Source: DGNJ01 sp002388905
GTDB taxonomy: Bacteria; Pseudomonadota; Gammaproteobacteria; Pseudomonadales; Porticoccaceae
DNA: 64,000 bases
Assembly: GCA_036843405.1 (NCBI GenBank)
Contig: DAITSJ010000016.1
Location: 13,564 to 77,563, forward strand
Reading direction: 5' to 3'
Made by a program: the position numbers and the translations under genes. Under the pieces are notes generated by a model, which saw only the letters and a list, made by a program, of their open reading frames with translations, did not search any database and was not told the origin of the DNA. Below are positions 8,631 to 18,656 of this stretch, piece by piece. Within the stretch, counting starts at the first letter, position 1. Each line of letters starts with the position of its first letter.

Positions 8631-9650
8631 ATGATACAGCAGACCATCCCCACTTGGCAGGTGTCCGACTGGAAAGGGGAGCTCGCCGGCGCCGTGACCT
8701 CGGCCCGGGAGCTCCTGCTACGCCTGGACCTTGCCGACTCTCCCCTGGCCGGTCGGGTGCTGGGCGCCACCGACTTTCCGGTCCGGGTGCCGGTCCCCTA
8801 CCTGTCGCGAATGCGCCGGGGAGACCCGGACGATCCCCTATTGCGCCAGGTTCTGCCCCTGGCGGAGGAAGAACGGTCGACCCCCGGGTTCGACACTGAC
8901 CCGCTGCAGGAAAGCCGGCACAACCCGGTGCCCGGCGTGGTCCATAAATACCGGGGCCGCCTCTTGCTGGTGGTCAGCCCCGCCTGTGCCATCAATTGCC
9001 GCTACTGTTTCCGGCGCCACTTCCCCTATCGTGAGAACACCCTGGGCAAGCGCGAGTGGCGCCAGGCACTGGATTATATCGCCGGTGACAACAGCATCCG
9101 CGAGGTGATCCTCAGCGGCGGCGACCCCCTGGCCACCGGCGATGAGCACCTGCGCTGGCTCGTGGATGCCATCGCCGGCATTCCCCACGTGGAACGGCTG
9201 CGGGTTCACACGCGATTGCCCGTGGTTATTCCGGGCCGCATCGATGAGCGCTGCCTGGCCTGGCTCACCGGCACCCGGCTGCGCCCGGTGATGGTGCTGC
9301 ATATCAATCACGGCAATGAAATCGACAACGACGTTGCCGCCATGGCCGCCAGACTCCGGCAAAAAGACGTGGTGCTACTCAACCAGGCGGTGCTGTTGCG
9401 GGGGGTCAATGACAGTGCCGAAGCACTGGAAAGCCTGAGCGAGAAGCTGTTCGCCGCAGGCATTCTGCCCTATTACCTGCACCTGATGGACCCGGTGGCC
9501 GGCGCCGGGCACTTCGATATACCGGAAAAGGAGGCCCTGCGACTCTATGCCGCCCTCCAGGCCCGGGTCTCCGGTTACCTGTTGCCCAAGCTGGTCCGGG
9601 AAATACCGGGTGCCGCCGCCAAAAGCCAGGTCGGCCATCGAGGCCTGTGA
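8631..9650 (+). CDS. epmB: EF-P (R)-beta-lysine-forming lysine 2,3-aminomutase
   Basis: Radical SAM, PLP-dependent enzyme converting L-lysine to (R)-beta-lysine for transfer to EF-P by EpmA. The 339-residue protein has the cluster motif [18 protein letters not shown] (about 116-133). The blocks [24 protein letters not shown] and HINHGNEI follow, and the PLP lysine is expected in the C-terminal [16 protein letters not shown] area. It is shorter than clostridial lysine aminomutases, as expected for EpmB (YjeK). Divergent from efp. ATG 8631 follows CAGGGGCGCT. Confidence 0.96.
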   Translation: MIQQTIPTWQVSDWKGELAGAVTSARELLLRLDLADSPLAGRVLGATDFPVRVPVPYLSRMRRGDPDDPLLRQVLPLAEEERSTPGFDTDPLQESRHNPVPGVVHKYRGRLLLVVSPACAINCRYCFRRHFPYRENTLGKREWRQALDYIAGDNSIREVILSGGDPLATGDEHLRWLVDAIAGIPHVERLRVHTRLPVVIPGRIDERCLAWLTGTRLRPVMVLHINHGNEIDNDVAAMAARLRQKDVVLLNQAVLLRGVNDSAEALESLSEKLFAAGILPYYLHLMDPVAGAGHFDIPEKEALRLYAALQARVSGYLLPKLVREIPGAAAKSQVGHRGL

Positions 9651-9735
9651 AGGCGGTCTCGCCGGACACTGCCAGGGCGCAGCAGAAAGTGGACAAAGGA
9701 CGCCTTATTTATGAAATAATGCCGGAAAAGGCAAC

Positions 9736-11448
9736 ATGCGGCACATGGATATGCAGGCACGCCCGTCGAACCTGGATGAACTGCTCGACAACCTGAGACT
9801 CCCCCGGCAGTCCACGGAGTCCCTCAGCTTCTGCAATGCCGACAGTGAGGCCCTGAAACAGTATATCCACCAGTTGCCCTACACGGACCCGCCCACCCTC
9901 TGCGGCCAGCTCTATCGCAACATTCCCGAAGTGGCCGGACTCAAGGCGGAACCCGCGAAAAAACAGCGGCTTCTGGACCTCCTGCAGCCGGTGGCCCTCG
10001 ACTGCACGGAAAAACTTACCCGCAACCTCGCCGTCAACGAAAAGAACACCCGGGTACTGTCTTTAAGCGTGGCTATTTTGAGAAGCCTGGCGGAAGGCTA
10101 CAAAGCCATCATCGTGGACAACTGCGGGCGGGACGACATGCTCCCCGGCACCCTGGTCAACAGTATCCAGGGCGCGCTCTCGGTCATGAACCGGCTGCTT
10201 CTCACCTGCTGGCAGACCTATATCCAACCCCCGGGCAACTTCTGGCAGGAACTGCACAGCCTTTACCAGTTGGCCCGGGGCTTTGAGTTGGATACCACCC
10301 CCGCCACGGCGACGCCCTTCCAGGGGCAATCGGTCAGAACCGCCTACCTGAAGCCCCTGCTGCTGGCCTGCGCCAATCCCGGGCATTACACGCCCACGGA
10401 GTTGCGCTCCATTTTCGACTTTCTCGATAACGGGGCCCAACTGGCGGAACTGGCGCCGGGCTCCGAGCGCGGCCTGTTCGTGGTGGATACGCAAGGCAAC
10501 AAAGGCCCCGTCTATGCATCCCGGGTATCCGGCATCGCCAAGCAGCACGTTCGCCTTCGCCCGGACAAGCTGGTCAACCTGATCACCGATATGAAGGCCG
10601 AGAGTAATCTCAAGGGTCTGCCGGTGCGCATCGCCGACGATCTGTGCAAATACTGGTCGTCGGAGCAGGTCCGGGAAGAGGAGCACCACGACGATGAGAC
10701 CGAAGTGACGGTGGTTCTCGGCCTTACCCGCATTCACCGCCTGCTGGCCAAGAGCAAAAGTTTCGAGGATTTCCTGATCAGGCTGGACCAGCATCATCAC
10801 GGCGAAGACTACAAGCTTTTCAGCGACCGCAAGCCGGCCTACCTGCAGGATCAGCTTTCGGCGGAGGATGCCTGGCACGATGCCTACGATTCCTCGGACC
10901 GGCATTTCACGGAACACAAAGAAAAAAACGGATCCCCGGAATCGCCACTGGATTACAAACCCGTGGATATCCGCAGGAAGCCCACTGCCAAACCCATCAA
11001 GGCCTACCCGGGAATGCGCATCAATACCAGCAGGAGGGGCGCCTGCGTGGAACTCGGCGACACCGTGGAAAGCCTGAGCCCCGGGGAATTGATCGCCGTC
11101 CAGGAAAAGGGCACGGAGGACTGGCAATTTGCCATTGTCCGCTGGGTCCACACCACACCCAGACTGAACCGCCTGGCCGGCATGGAGTTCCTGAGCGGAC
11201 GGCCCCGGCCCTGCGCCGCCTGCGTGGTCAGGACCGACCGGCCCGTATCCCCCTATCTTCCGGGCCTGCTATTTGACCCGGCGGACGGCGCTCTAGAGGT
11301 GATTCTGCCCTCCATGCCCTTCAAGGCGCGCCAACGGGTGCGAATTATGTCCCTGGACGGTGAATTTATCACCCAACTGACCGACACCCTTGAGAGCACC
11401 TTCCACATGTCGCGGTTCACACTGGAAAAAGGACAGCCGGAGATTTAA
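9736..11448 (+). CDS. conserved protein upstream of fimX (PA4958-like)
   Basis: A 570-residue soluble protein with no signal peptide or membrane segment. I do not recognise a catalytic motif. Its place directly before a FimX homologue, with serB after that, matches the Pseudomonas arrangement PA4958-fimX-serB as I recall it. The C-terminal part (about 425-570; GMRINTSRRGACVEL, then FAIVRWVH and GMEFLSG) has the small beta-barrel look of PilZ-like domains, but the canonical RxxxR and D/NxSxxG ligand motifs are not clear. It could therefore be an inactive or divergent c-di-GMP receptor. Residues 325-420 are acidic and histidine-rich (EEEHHDDE, HHHGED). Function unknown; a role with FimX in type IV pilus control is inferred from context only. 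Confidence 0.75.
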   Translation: MRHMDMQARPSNLDELLDNLRLPRQSTESLSFCNADSEALKQYIHQLPYTDPPTLCGQLYRNIPEVAGLKAEPAKKQRLLDLLQPVALDCTEKLTRNLAVNEKNTRVLSLSVAILRSLAEGYKAIIVDNCGRDDMLPGTLVNSIQGALSVMNRLLLTCWQTYIQPPGNFWQELHSLYQLARGFELDTTPATATPFQGQSVRTAYLKPLLLACANPGHYTPTELRSIFDFLDNGAQLAELAPGSERGLFVVDTQGNKGPVYASRVSGIAKQHVRLRPDKLVNLITDMKAESNLKGLPVRIADDLCKYWSSEQVREEEHHDDETEVTVVLGLTRIHRLLAKSKSFEDFLIRLDQHHHGEDYKLFSDRKPAYLQDQLSAEDAWHDAYDSSDRHFTEHKEKNGSPESPLDYKPVDIRRKPTAKPIKAYPGMRINTSRRGACVELGDTVESLSPGELIAVQEKGTEDWQFAIVRWVHTTPRLNRLAGMEFLSGRPRPCAACVVRTDRPVSPYLPGLLFDPADGALEVILPSMPFKARQRVRIMSLDGEFITQLTDTLESTFHMSRFTLEKGQPEI

Positions 11449-11558
11449 CCCGACGGGGTGGTGGCCGATAAAGGTTTGACTTTATACTGACGGCCATAAA
11501 GTCAACAACGAGCCGCCGAGCCTCGCCCGGCCCTTCCCGGAGTTGCCACGACCCGATT

Positions 11559-13658
11559 ATGGAAACAGACGGTACCCTGAATCTGCTCCTCGTCCACGAC
11601 AGCGTGGAAGACGCCAACCGGCTTGTCAGCCTGCTGCGCAATGCCAACTACAAAATCGATCCCCACTACATCGGCTCGCCCGGGGAACTGGGTTCGAAAA
11701 TGCAGGAGCGCAACTGGGATATAGCTCTGGTCCAGTACGCCGCCGAAACCGTTACCGCCAAATCCGTGTTTCACCAGATCCGCCGGCTCAACAAGGATAT
11801 ACCGGTGGTGCTGATCAGTGCCGGCTATGACTCGGAGGTGATCGTCGACGGCCTGCGGCTGGGGGCGGCGGACGTTGTTCCCATGGACGAAGACCAGCAC
11901 ATGCTGCAGGTGGTATCCCGGGTGCTGTACTACCTGGATCAGCGACGACGGCTGCGTTTCTGGAAGCGCCGCTATGCCGAATCGGAGAGCCGTTGCGAAG
12001 AATTGATCAACAGTTCCCAGGACGGCATCGCCATTATCCAGGACGGCACTTACATCCAGGTCAATGATACCTATGCCAACCTGTTCGGATACCTGGACGC
12101 CGACGGCATGGCCCTGTTACCGGTGCTGGACAGTATCGGCAGGAAAAGCCAGGCCGGGTTCAAGCAATACCTCAAACCGCTCTCGGCCGACGACGCCCGG
12201 GAGCAGGAAGACGTGGCGTTCGAAGGCCTTCTGCCGGATGGCTCCACGTTCCCGGTCCAGGGCCGGATTGCCCAGATCGAGCACCAGGGCGACCCGGCCC
12301 TGCAGTTGACCGTTGAGCGGCGTTTTCTGTCCCGCCTGCAGGACAGTGGCGAGCCGGAAGCGGAACTCGACACCGGCTCCAATACCGGCATCCGGCTCCA
12401 CGATATGCTCGATCGCATCAACCAGGCGATACGCATGGCGGCCCGCACCGAAGATACCGCCATCCTCCACTATATCCGCATCGACCGCTTCGATGTCCTG
12501 CAGCGGGAACTGGGCATCGCCACCCTGGAACAGGGCGTCACTCAACTGGCGGATTATATTGTCGATTTTGCCGGCCCCGACTGCCAGTTCGGACGGATCC
12601 GGGAGGACTCCTTCGTCCTCCTGGACAAGACCAACGATCCCGACAGGGCCCTGACTTTTGCGGAAAAACTGGCCCATTCGGTCAGGGAGCAGGTCTTCGA
12701 ACTGGACGACCTGACCATGACCTGTACCCTCAGTATCGGGCTGAGTGTCATCAGCGAGGCGACCTCGACGGCGGACGGCTGCATCGAACGTTCCCTGAAA
12801 GCCATCCACGAATTGCGCGAAAACGGCAAGCATCCCGATGTGGGCGACGGCGCACGACTTTTCGAGGCCAGTATCGATCCCTCGGCACCAGACCTGGGCG
12901 GCGACGATATCGAGCGTATGGGCCGGCAGATGCTCGACAGGCACCAACTCGACATTGCCTTCCAGCCCATCGTGCCCCTGCACGGCGAATACGCGGAACT
13001 CTACGAAGTATTGATGCGCGTCAAGCCCGGCGCTCTTCCCGACAGTCTGCCCGATGATTTCGTGGCGCGGATTTTCAAGACCGAAGCAGGCAAGGAAATC
13101 GACCGCTGGATCATTCTCGAAGCCATCAAGGCGCTCGGGAAAAAGCAGCAGACAGACCCCAACACCCGTCTCTTCGTCAATATCAGCGCCGCCACCATTT
13201 GCGACAACCAGTTCATAGCCTGGCTGAAACTGGCCCTGAAAACAGCCGGTGTCACTCCCCGGGACCTGGTCTTCCAGTTGCGCGAGATCGACGTCAGCCG
13301 CCACATGGCCAAAGCGGCAACCATGGTGGAAAACCTCCGGAAGATCCAGGCCGGCACCGCGCTGACCCATTTTGGCCTGGTTATCAACCCGCTGGATATC
13401 TTCCACCGCATGACCGTGGATTTCGTCAAGATGGACATGCTTATCGTCGAGAAGGCCCAGAAAGACGAAGACGGCGTGGAAACCATGATGGGTCTGATCA
13501 ACGGACTCAAGGCCGACGATCAGCGGATCGTGATTCCCTTCGTGGAAACCGCCTCGATTATTCCTTCCCTTTGGCAGGCCAGTGTCGACTACATCCAGGG
13601 ACACTATATCCAGCCGCCGGCCCCGGCCATGAATTACGAATTTTCCGAGGAGAGTTGA
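11559..13658 (+). CDS. fimX: FimX-type REC-PAS-GGDEF-EAL protein with degenerate motifs
   Basis: The 699 residues show a receiver-like domain (about 8-125), PAS (about 145-255), GGDEF (about 285-435) and EAL (about 450-690). FimX is a c-di-GMP effector for type IV pilus assembly and twitching. Degeneracy is visible directly: the receiver phosphoacceptor position in ALVQY is Gln, GGDEF reads REDSF (348-352) and EAL reads EVL (483-485). EVL and a non-catalytic GGDEF are the known FimX state, in which the EAL domain binds but does not cleave c-di-GMP. It follows the conserved PA4958-like gene by 110 bp and ends in a strong terminator facing serB. Confidence 0.9.
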   Translation: METDGTLNLLLVHDSVEDANRLVSLLRNANYKIDPHYIGSPGELGSKMQERNWDIALVQYAAETVTAKSVFHQIRRLNKDIPVVLISAGYDSEVIVDGLRLGAADVVPMDEDQHMLQVVSRVLYYLDQRRRLRFWKRRYAESESRCEELINSSQDGIAIIQDGTYIQVNDTYANLFGYLDADGMALLPVLDSIGRKSQAGFKQYLKPLSADDAREQEDVAFEGLLPDGSTFPVQGRIAQIEHQGDPALQLTVERRFLSRLQDSGEPEAELDTGSNTGIRLHDMLDRINQAIRMAARTEDTAILHYIRIDRFDVLQRELGIATLEQGVTQLADYIVDFAGPDCQFGRIREDSFVLLDKTNDPDRALTFAEKLAHSVREQVFELDDLTMTCTLSIGLSVISEATSTADGCIERSLKAIHELRENGKHPDVGDGARLFEASIDPSAPDLGGDDIERMGRQMLDRHQLDIAFQPIVPLHGEYAELYEVLMRVKPGALPDSLPDDFVARIFKTEAGKEIDRWIILEAIKALGKKQQTDPNTRLFVNISAATICDNQFIAWLKLALKTAGVTPRDLVFQLREIDVSRHMAKAATMVENLRKIQAGTALTHFGLVINPLDIFHRMTVDFVKMDMLIVEKAQKDEDGVETMMGLINGLKADDQRIVIPFVETASIIPSLWQASVDYIQGHYIQPPAPAMNYEFSEES

Positions 13659-13663
13659 AGCGC

Positions 13664-13690
13664 CCCCTGCCCGCGGCGGGCAGGGGTTTT
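13664..13690 (+). terminator. fimX rho-independent terminator
   Basis: Stem CCCCTGCCCG / CGGGCAGGGG with loop CGG, followed by TTTT, directly after the fimX stop. It lies between convergent fimX and serB; the T-tract is on the fimX side only. Confidence 0.85.
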
Positions 13691-13697
13691 GAGGGCT

Positions 13698-14921
13698 TTA
13701 TTGGACGCCGCCCTGGGTGTCCCGGTCGCGGATACCCATCAGGTAAAGTACGCCATCCAGGCCCAGGTGGGAAATGGACTGCTTGGCAGTGGCTTTTACG
13801 ATGGGCTTGGCGCGGAAAGCGATGCCCAGGCCGGCAATGTTGAGCATGGGCAAATCGTTGGCGCCATCCCCCACGGCCACCACCTGTTCCAGGCTGATAT
13901 TTTCCCGCTCGGCCAACTTCCGCAACAGTCCCGCCTTGCGCTCACCGTCAACGATGGCACCCGAAGCCCTGCCCGTGACCCGGCCATCGACGATCTCCAG
14001 GGCGTTGGCATAGACGTAATCGATACCCAACTTGCGTTGAATTTCCCGTCCGAAGAACTCGAAACCGCCGGAAATAATCGCGGTCTTGTAACCCAGCATT
14101 TTCAGCGTCGAGATAAGCTCCTCCGCGCCCTCGTTCAGGCGCAGGCGCTCGGCGACCCGGCCCAACGCGCCCTCCTCCAGGCCCTCGAGCAGGGCAATCC
14201 GGCGGCTGAAGCTCTGCTTGAAATCGAGCTCGCCGCGCATGGCCGCCTCGGTAATTCGCGACACCTCCGCGCCGACCCCGGCCTCTTCGGCCAGTTCGTC
14301 GATAACCTCGGCGTCGATCAGGGTGGAATCCATATCGAAAACCACCAGGCGGCGGTGGCGCCGGAAAATATTGTCCTCCTGGTAGGCGATATCCACATCC
14401 ATTTCCGAGGCCAGTTCCAGCAGCGCCGAGCGGAAATCGCGCAGATCGGACGGCGCGCCGCGCACGGAAAATTCCACACAGGCCTTGCTGTGGGTGTCGA
14501 TCCTGTCCAGGGGGATCCGGCCGGAAAGGCGGTTGATCTTGTCGATATTGAGACCGTGACCACTGGTGACGGCGGTAACCCGGGCGATGTATTCGGCCGT
14601 GATGCGCCGTGCCAGAAGGGTGACGATGTGGCGGGGTTTGCCCTGCTGGGCGACCCAGTGAGCGTAACTTTCCTCGGAGATGGGCTGGAAACGCACCTGC
14701 AAATCCATTTTGTGAACCTGGAAGAGTACGTCCTTCAGTACCTGCCCCGACTCCAGGTGCTGGGGAACTTCCGCCAGGATGCCCAGGGTCAGGGTGTCGT
14801 GAATCACCGCCTGGCCCACATCGAGGATATTCACGTCATGTTGGGCGAGAACCCCGGTGACGCCGCTGGTGACTCCCGGCTTGTCCTCGCCAGTGACATT
14901 GATGAGGAGGATTTCTTTCAC
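13698..14921 (-). CDS. serB: phosphoserine phosphatase
   Basis: HAD-family enzyme for the last step of serine synthesis (O-phosphoserine to serine). Two N-terminal ACT-like domains (about 1-160; LLINVTGEDKPGVTSGVTGVL) precede the phosphatase. HAD motif I is FDMDSTLID, motif II is AIISGGF, and the metal Asp motif is VGDGANDLPML. An ATG exists at 14951, but it overlaps a perfect TATAAT on the same strand and would lie upstream of the transcript. GTG 14921, in the usual VKEILLINVTG context with ACGGA before it, is therefore chosen, giving 407 residues. It is divergent from the Smp-like gene as in other gammaproteobacteria. Confidence 0.95.
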   Translation of the reverse strand: MKEILLINVTGEDKPGVTSGVTGVLAQHDVNILDVGQAVIHDTLTLGILAEVPQHLESGQVLKDVLFQVHKMDLQVRFQPISEESYAHWVAQQGKPRHIVTLLARRITAEYIARVTAVTSGHGLNIDKINRLSGRIPLDRIDTHSKACVEFSVRGAPSDLRDFRSALLELASEMDVDIAYQEDNIFRRHRRLVVFDMDSTLIDAEVIDELAEEAGVGAEVSRITEAAMRGELDFKQSFSRRIALLEGLEEGALGRVAERLRLNEGAEELISTLKMLGYKTAIISGGFEFFGREIQRKLGIDYVYANALEIVDGRVTGRASGAIVDGERKAGLLRKLAERENISLEQVVAVGDGANDLPMLNIAGLGIAFRAKPIVKATAKQSISHLGLDGVLYLMGIRDRDTQGGVQ

Positions 14922-14949
14922 AATACGTCCGTTGCCTGCCAAGGTCGCC

Positions 14950-14955
14950 ATTATA
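14950..14955 (-). promoter_or_regulatory. candidate serB -10 element
   Basis: TATAAT on the minus strand, 28 bp before GTG 14921. The -35 is weak, with no TTGACA-like hexamer at 16-18 bp. It rules against the upstream ATG at 14951, which shares two bases with this hexamer. Confidence 0.5.
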
Positions 14956-15003
14956 GGCGAGCCACTGTTAAGATAGTACGTCTTCGATCAAGAATGACAC
15001 CCC

Positions 15004-16257
15004 ATGTTGATGCGCCCCACCGATTTCGGCAAGAGGCCCTTCGGTTTCGGATTAAAATTCGCCTCCGCCTTCGCGGTATTCGCCCTGGCCACAGGTCTGG
15101 CCCTGATCCTGATCCTCCACGGGCAGCTCATCGAGCTGGCCCGACAGCAACAGAGAACCCTGGGAGAGGCGCTGTCCGAGCAGCTTGCCGAAACCGCCCG
15201 GCAACCGCTGGTCAATGGCGATATCATCAGTCTCCAGGTGCTTCTGGACGACCTGGTTTCCGGTACGCCGCAAGTAGTGGGCGCCTACGCCTACGGGCCC
15301 GATGGCCGCCTGCTGGCGCAGGGCGGCGCTCCCCACTCGGAGTCGGAACCCGCGATATTCCGGCAACCGGTGACCTTTGAAGCCTCCCCTGCCGGGCGGG
15401 TGCGCATTGAATTGCAGAACGGCACGATGCTGGCCAGTTACCGCCAACCCCTGTGGTGGCTTGCCGGCTTGGGAGGCAGTGCCGCTCTCGTTTTCGGCCT
15501 CTGGCTCGCCAGCGCCGGCTCGGGATTGTCCCGGCGTCTGCGGGCACTCGGCCAGCGGCTACCCGCGGCGGAAGGAGAAAGCGCCGGCGACGACCTGCAT
15601 ATCCTCGACCAACGCCTTGAATCCCTGTTGGGCGAACGAAACCACGCGCCCGCTGTGGAACAGGGGCCCCTGGCGGCCATCGCCTGTCTTAACCTTCCCC
15701 GATTGCGCAACCAACTGAATGCCGACCACTTCCAGGGGTTGCTGAATTCACTGGACGAGATAATCGACAGTGCTGCACTCCTCTACGACGCCGAGCGCCT
15801 GCAGGGCCGGGAAAATTGTGCCTTTGTCCGACTGCCGGCTGAAGGTGCTGAGGGCGAACTCCAGGCCCTGAACTTTTGCACAGTGGTTTCCCGGCTATGC
15901 CGCCAATGGCACACACCCATTGAACTGGCTTTTGCCGTGGCCGGGACGACAGCCGGATCCCCGACGACCCGCTGGCATCTGGACATGGAGAAAGACCGGC
16001 ATTGCACCGAGTTGCTCGACCGGCTGAAAGAGGGGGCCCCCTGGGACCTGCTGATCAGCAACCGGCAGGCCAGCGACGCCCGGTTGTCCGCCACCTGCGA
16101 AACCGAGCCCCTCTATGCGGGCGCCGGCATCAGTCGCATTGTCGGCTTCACGGCAACCCAGGACGCTTTCCTCCGCAAACAGGTCCACTTCCTGGCAGAA
16201 AAAATGGGACAGAAAACCGGGCAGGAAACACAGCCAGATCACGCCAACCGCGCATGA
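15004..16257 (+). CDS. Smp/AhpA-like membrane protein next to serB (PA4961-like)
   Basis: A 417-residue inner-membrane protein. One membrane helix lies near 18-38 (ASAFAVFALATGLALILIL) and a second near 143-165 (WWLAGLGGSAALVFGLWLA). Between them is an extracytoplasmic domain of about 100 residues, and behind them a cytoplasmic region of about 250 residues. This topology and the divergent position to serB match the E. coli YtjB (Smp) family, whose function is poorly known. The cytoplasmic part is much longer than in E. coli Smp and resembles a divergent sensory or cyclase-like domain, but I see no catalytic motif. The start ATG is 52 bp from the upstream serB ATG position. Confidence 0.75.
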   Translation: MLMRPTDFGKRPFGFGLKFASAFAVFALATGLALILILHGQLIELARQQQRTLGEALSEQLAETARQPLVNGDIISLQVLLDDLVSGTPQVVGAYAYGPDGRLLAQGGAPHSESEPAIFRQPVTFEASPAGRVRIELQNGTMLASYRQPLWWLAGLGGSAALVFGLWLASAGSGLSRRLRALGQRLPAAEGESAGDDLHILDQRLESLLGERNHAPAVEQGPLAAIACLNLPRLRNQLNADHFQGLLNSLDEIIDSAALLYDAERLQGRENCAFVRLPAEGAEGELQALNFCTVVSRLCRQWHTPIELAFAVAGTTAGSPTTRWHLDMEKDRHCTELLDRLKEGAPWDLLISNRQASDARLSATCETEPLYAGAGISRIVGFTATQDAFLRKQVHFLAEKMGQKTGQETQPDHANRA

Positions 16258-16358
16258 CCACCGGATCACAGCCGGCGATCGTCCCACGGATGCCCAGCTA
16301 TCTTTAGGCCGGCTTTTACTCTAGACTCGCTGCTTTAGGGTAAAACCGAGGTGGTTCC

Positions 16359-17624
16359 ATGCGCTACCGGCTCTTCGACACTTATGCCCGTTTGATGTCC
16401 CCCATCAACAAGACGCTCGATCTTACCTATACGGCGGTCGAGCACCTGCCTTTTTCGAATTCCCGCCTGGGCAGAACCTACAAGGCCGGTATCGAAACGG
16501 CTATCCGCCTGGTAAAGCACTATCCCAAACTGGGTTTCGACTATGCCCCGGTGGAGATCGAGGGAGTCGAGCACCCGGTAACCGAAGAAACGGTGCTGAC
16601 GAAGCCCTTCTGCCATCTGCTCCACTTTCGTCGGGAGGGGCTTTCGACCAACGCACCGAAAGTGCTCTTTGTGGCAGCCCTGTCGGGGCATCATGCGACG
16701 CTGTCCAAGGACACGTTCCGGGCTTTTCTCAAGGACTATGACGTCTATGTGACGGACTGGCTGGATGCGCGGGACGTGCCGCTTTCCGAGGGCAAATTCG
16801 GGGTTGAAGAATACGTTCAGTATCTGGAGGAATTCCTGGAGTTTCTGGGGCCGGGCACCCATGCCGTGGGGCTTTGCCAGGCGGGGCCTCCCCTGCTGTG
16901 CGCCACCGCCTATATGGCCAGGCACAACAACCCGGCGCGACCCGCCAGCCTGACCCTGATCGCCGCCCCAATCGACAACCGGGTCAACCCCACCAACAAG
17001 CTGGCGAAATTTACCGATTTACTGACCACGAAAATATCGTTCCTGAAAGGTGTCGCCATCCACAAGGTCCCCGCCCGCTATCCAGGCGCCGGACGTCGCG
17101 TTTACCCGGGCGTTCTCCAACTGGGCGGTTTTATGACCCTTAACCTGACCAGCCACATCCAGAAAAACATCGACTTCATCCGGAATATTATCGCCGACAA
17201 CGAAGAGGACGCCGACAAGCACCGGGATTTCTACGACGAGTACATGGCCGTGCTCGACATGGATGCCGATTATTACCTGGAGACGGTGGAGCGTGTTTTC
17301 CTCGAGCAGCAACTGCCCCGCGGCATCATGGAATACAAGGGGGAAAAGGTGGACTGCGGCGAGATCACCGACGTGCCCATACTGACCATGGAAGGCGCGG
17401 AGGATGACATGGTCAGCATAGGGCAAACCCAGGCTGCGCTCTCCCTGTGCCCGAACCTCCCGGCGCGCATGAAAAAGCACCATGTTCAGCGCAATGTGGG
17501 TCACTACGGTATTTTCAGTGGCCGGTTCTTCAGAAAGGAAGTGGTCCCGGTTATCACCACATGGATCAACAAATACCGCCTGAAACCGGTGGATACCCAA
17601 ATACCCGCTATCCGGCAGTCCTGA
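16359..17624 (+). CDS. phaZ: intracellular polyhydroxybutyrate depolymerase
   Basis: Degrades stored PHB granules to 3-hydroxybutyrate units in the cytoplasm. The 421 residues fit the PhaZ1 intracellular family. The nucleophile is a cysteine in GLCQAG (Cys173) in place of the lipase serine. The acid is probably in MEGAEDDMVS and the histidine in RNVGHYGIFSGR. There is no signal peptide, in keeping with an intracellular enzyme. The ATG is preceded by GAGGTGG. It stands alone on the plus strand, but an SDR, two PHA synthases and phaB lie within the next 6 kb. Confidence 0.93.
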   Translation: MRYRLFDTYARLMSPINKTLDLTYTAVEHLPFSNSRLGRTYKAGIETAIRLVKHYPKLGFDYAPVEIEGVEHPVTEETVLTKPFCHLLHFRREGLSTNAPKVLFVAALSGHHATLSKDTFRAFLKDYDVYVTDWLDARDVPLSEGKFGVEEYVQYLEEFLEFLGPGTHAVGLCQAGPPLLCATAYMARHNNPARPASLTLIAAPIDNRVNPTNKLAKFTDLLTTKISFLKGVAIHKVPARYPGAGRRVYPGVLQLGGFMTLNLTSHIQKNIDFIRNIIADNEEDADKHRDFYDEYMAVLDMDADYYLETVERVFLEQQLPRGIMEYKGEKVDCGEITDVPILTMEGAEDDMVSIGQTQAALSLCPNLPARMKKHHVQRNVGHYGIFSGRFFRKEVVPVITTWINKYRLKPVDTQIPAIRQS

Positions 17625-17744
17625 TCCCGACTCAGCGGCCGCAGTATTGCCGGTTCACCAAGGACGCCGAGCCGGCAGCCAGCGGCGACACCCTTTCTGA
17701 CTTCGCAAGAACTCGATAGTGATTGGGAAACCCAGCCGTTTTTA

Positions 17745-18506
17745 TCAGGACAGCCTCTGCATATCCCCATCAATGGGAAGCATTTGCCCGGATATGGACT
17801 TGCCGTGATCCGACGCCAGGAAGACCGCCAGCGCGGCAATATCCTTCGGGTCCACAAGCTGCTTGAGTGACTGATTGGCCAATGACGCCTGCCGGACCTC
17901 ATCGACCGTCTGCCCGCTTACCCGGGCGCGCCCTTCAAAGACGCGCTGGAGCCGCTCGCCATCCACAGTACCCGGAAGAATGGCATTGGCGCGAATGCCG
18001 TACTCGCCCAACTCAATGGCAAGGGTCTTGGTAAAGCCGACGAGGGCCCATTTGGACGCCGCATAGGGGCTTCGGTTGGCATAACCGAATCTGCCGGCCG
18101 CCGACGACATAATGACAATCACCCCCGACGGCGATTTTTTCAGGTGCGGAATGGCCAGACGGGTGAAATTGAAAGTGCCACTGGTATTGACCTGAAAAAC
18201 CTTTTCCCAGTCATCGGGATCCATTTCCTCCACGGGCAGTGTAGGGCCGGCGATTCCGGCGTTGTTAACCAGCACATCCAGACCGCCGAGCGCCTCCACC
18301 GCCCGCTTAACCGTTAATTCGATTTGGTCGCGCCTGGCGATGTCGCAAACCCCCGTTGCCAGTCCGGGAATCTCCCGGGCCAGGTCCTCCAGCCCCTTTT
18401 CATCGATATCGCAGACAAATACCCGGGCGCCCTCCACTGCGAAAGCGCGGGTAATCTCCCGGCCGATGCCGGAAGCGCCGGCTGTTACCAAGACCCGTTG
18501 TGTCAT
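17745..18506 (-). CDS. short-chain dehydrogenase/reductase (SDR)
   Basis: A 253-residue classical SDR: nucleotide-binding glycine motif in AGASGIG (first Thr of TGxxxGxG replaced by Ala), NNAGIAG, catalytic Ser in IMSSAAG, YAASK (Tyr-Lys pair), and a C-terminal substrate lid. Asp in CDIDEK after the second beta strand suggests NAD(H) preference. Its place between phaZ and phaC suggests 3-hydroxybutyrate dehydrogenase or a related hydroxyacyl step, but sequence motifs do not fix the substrate. A good GGAGTGAAGG ribosome site precedes ATG 18506. Confidence 0.85.
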   Translation of the reverse strand: MTQRVLVTAGASGIGREITRAFAVEGARVFVCDIDEKGLEDLAREIPGLATGVCDIARRDQIELTVKRAVEALGGLDVLVNNAGIAGPTLPVEEMDPDDWEKVFQVNTSGTFNFTRLAIPHLKKSPSGVIVIMSSAAGRFGYANRSPYAASKWALVGFTKTLAIELGEYGIRANAILPGTVDGERLQRVFEGRARVSGQTVDEVRQASLANQSLKQLVDPKDIAALAVFLASDHGKSISGQMLPIDGDMQRLS

Positions 18507-18656
18507 CCTTCACTCCATGTTTCTTTGCAAGCACTTGCTGCACAAAAGCCTATGGTTGCCTTCAGGCGACTCTGAAGGACCACGTTTAAAGAATACCGAT
18601 AATTGCCTATTTATTCAGCGCAGCCAGTAAGAGCAGATATCGTTGACAAGGGCCGG

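Noticed and set aside
12117..13604. 495-codon minus-strand frame opposite fimX
   Set aside because: Shadow of fimX; no start context or known domain.
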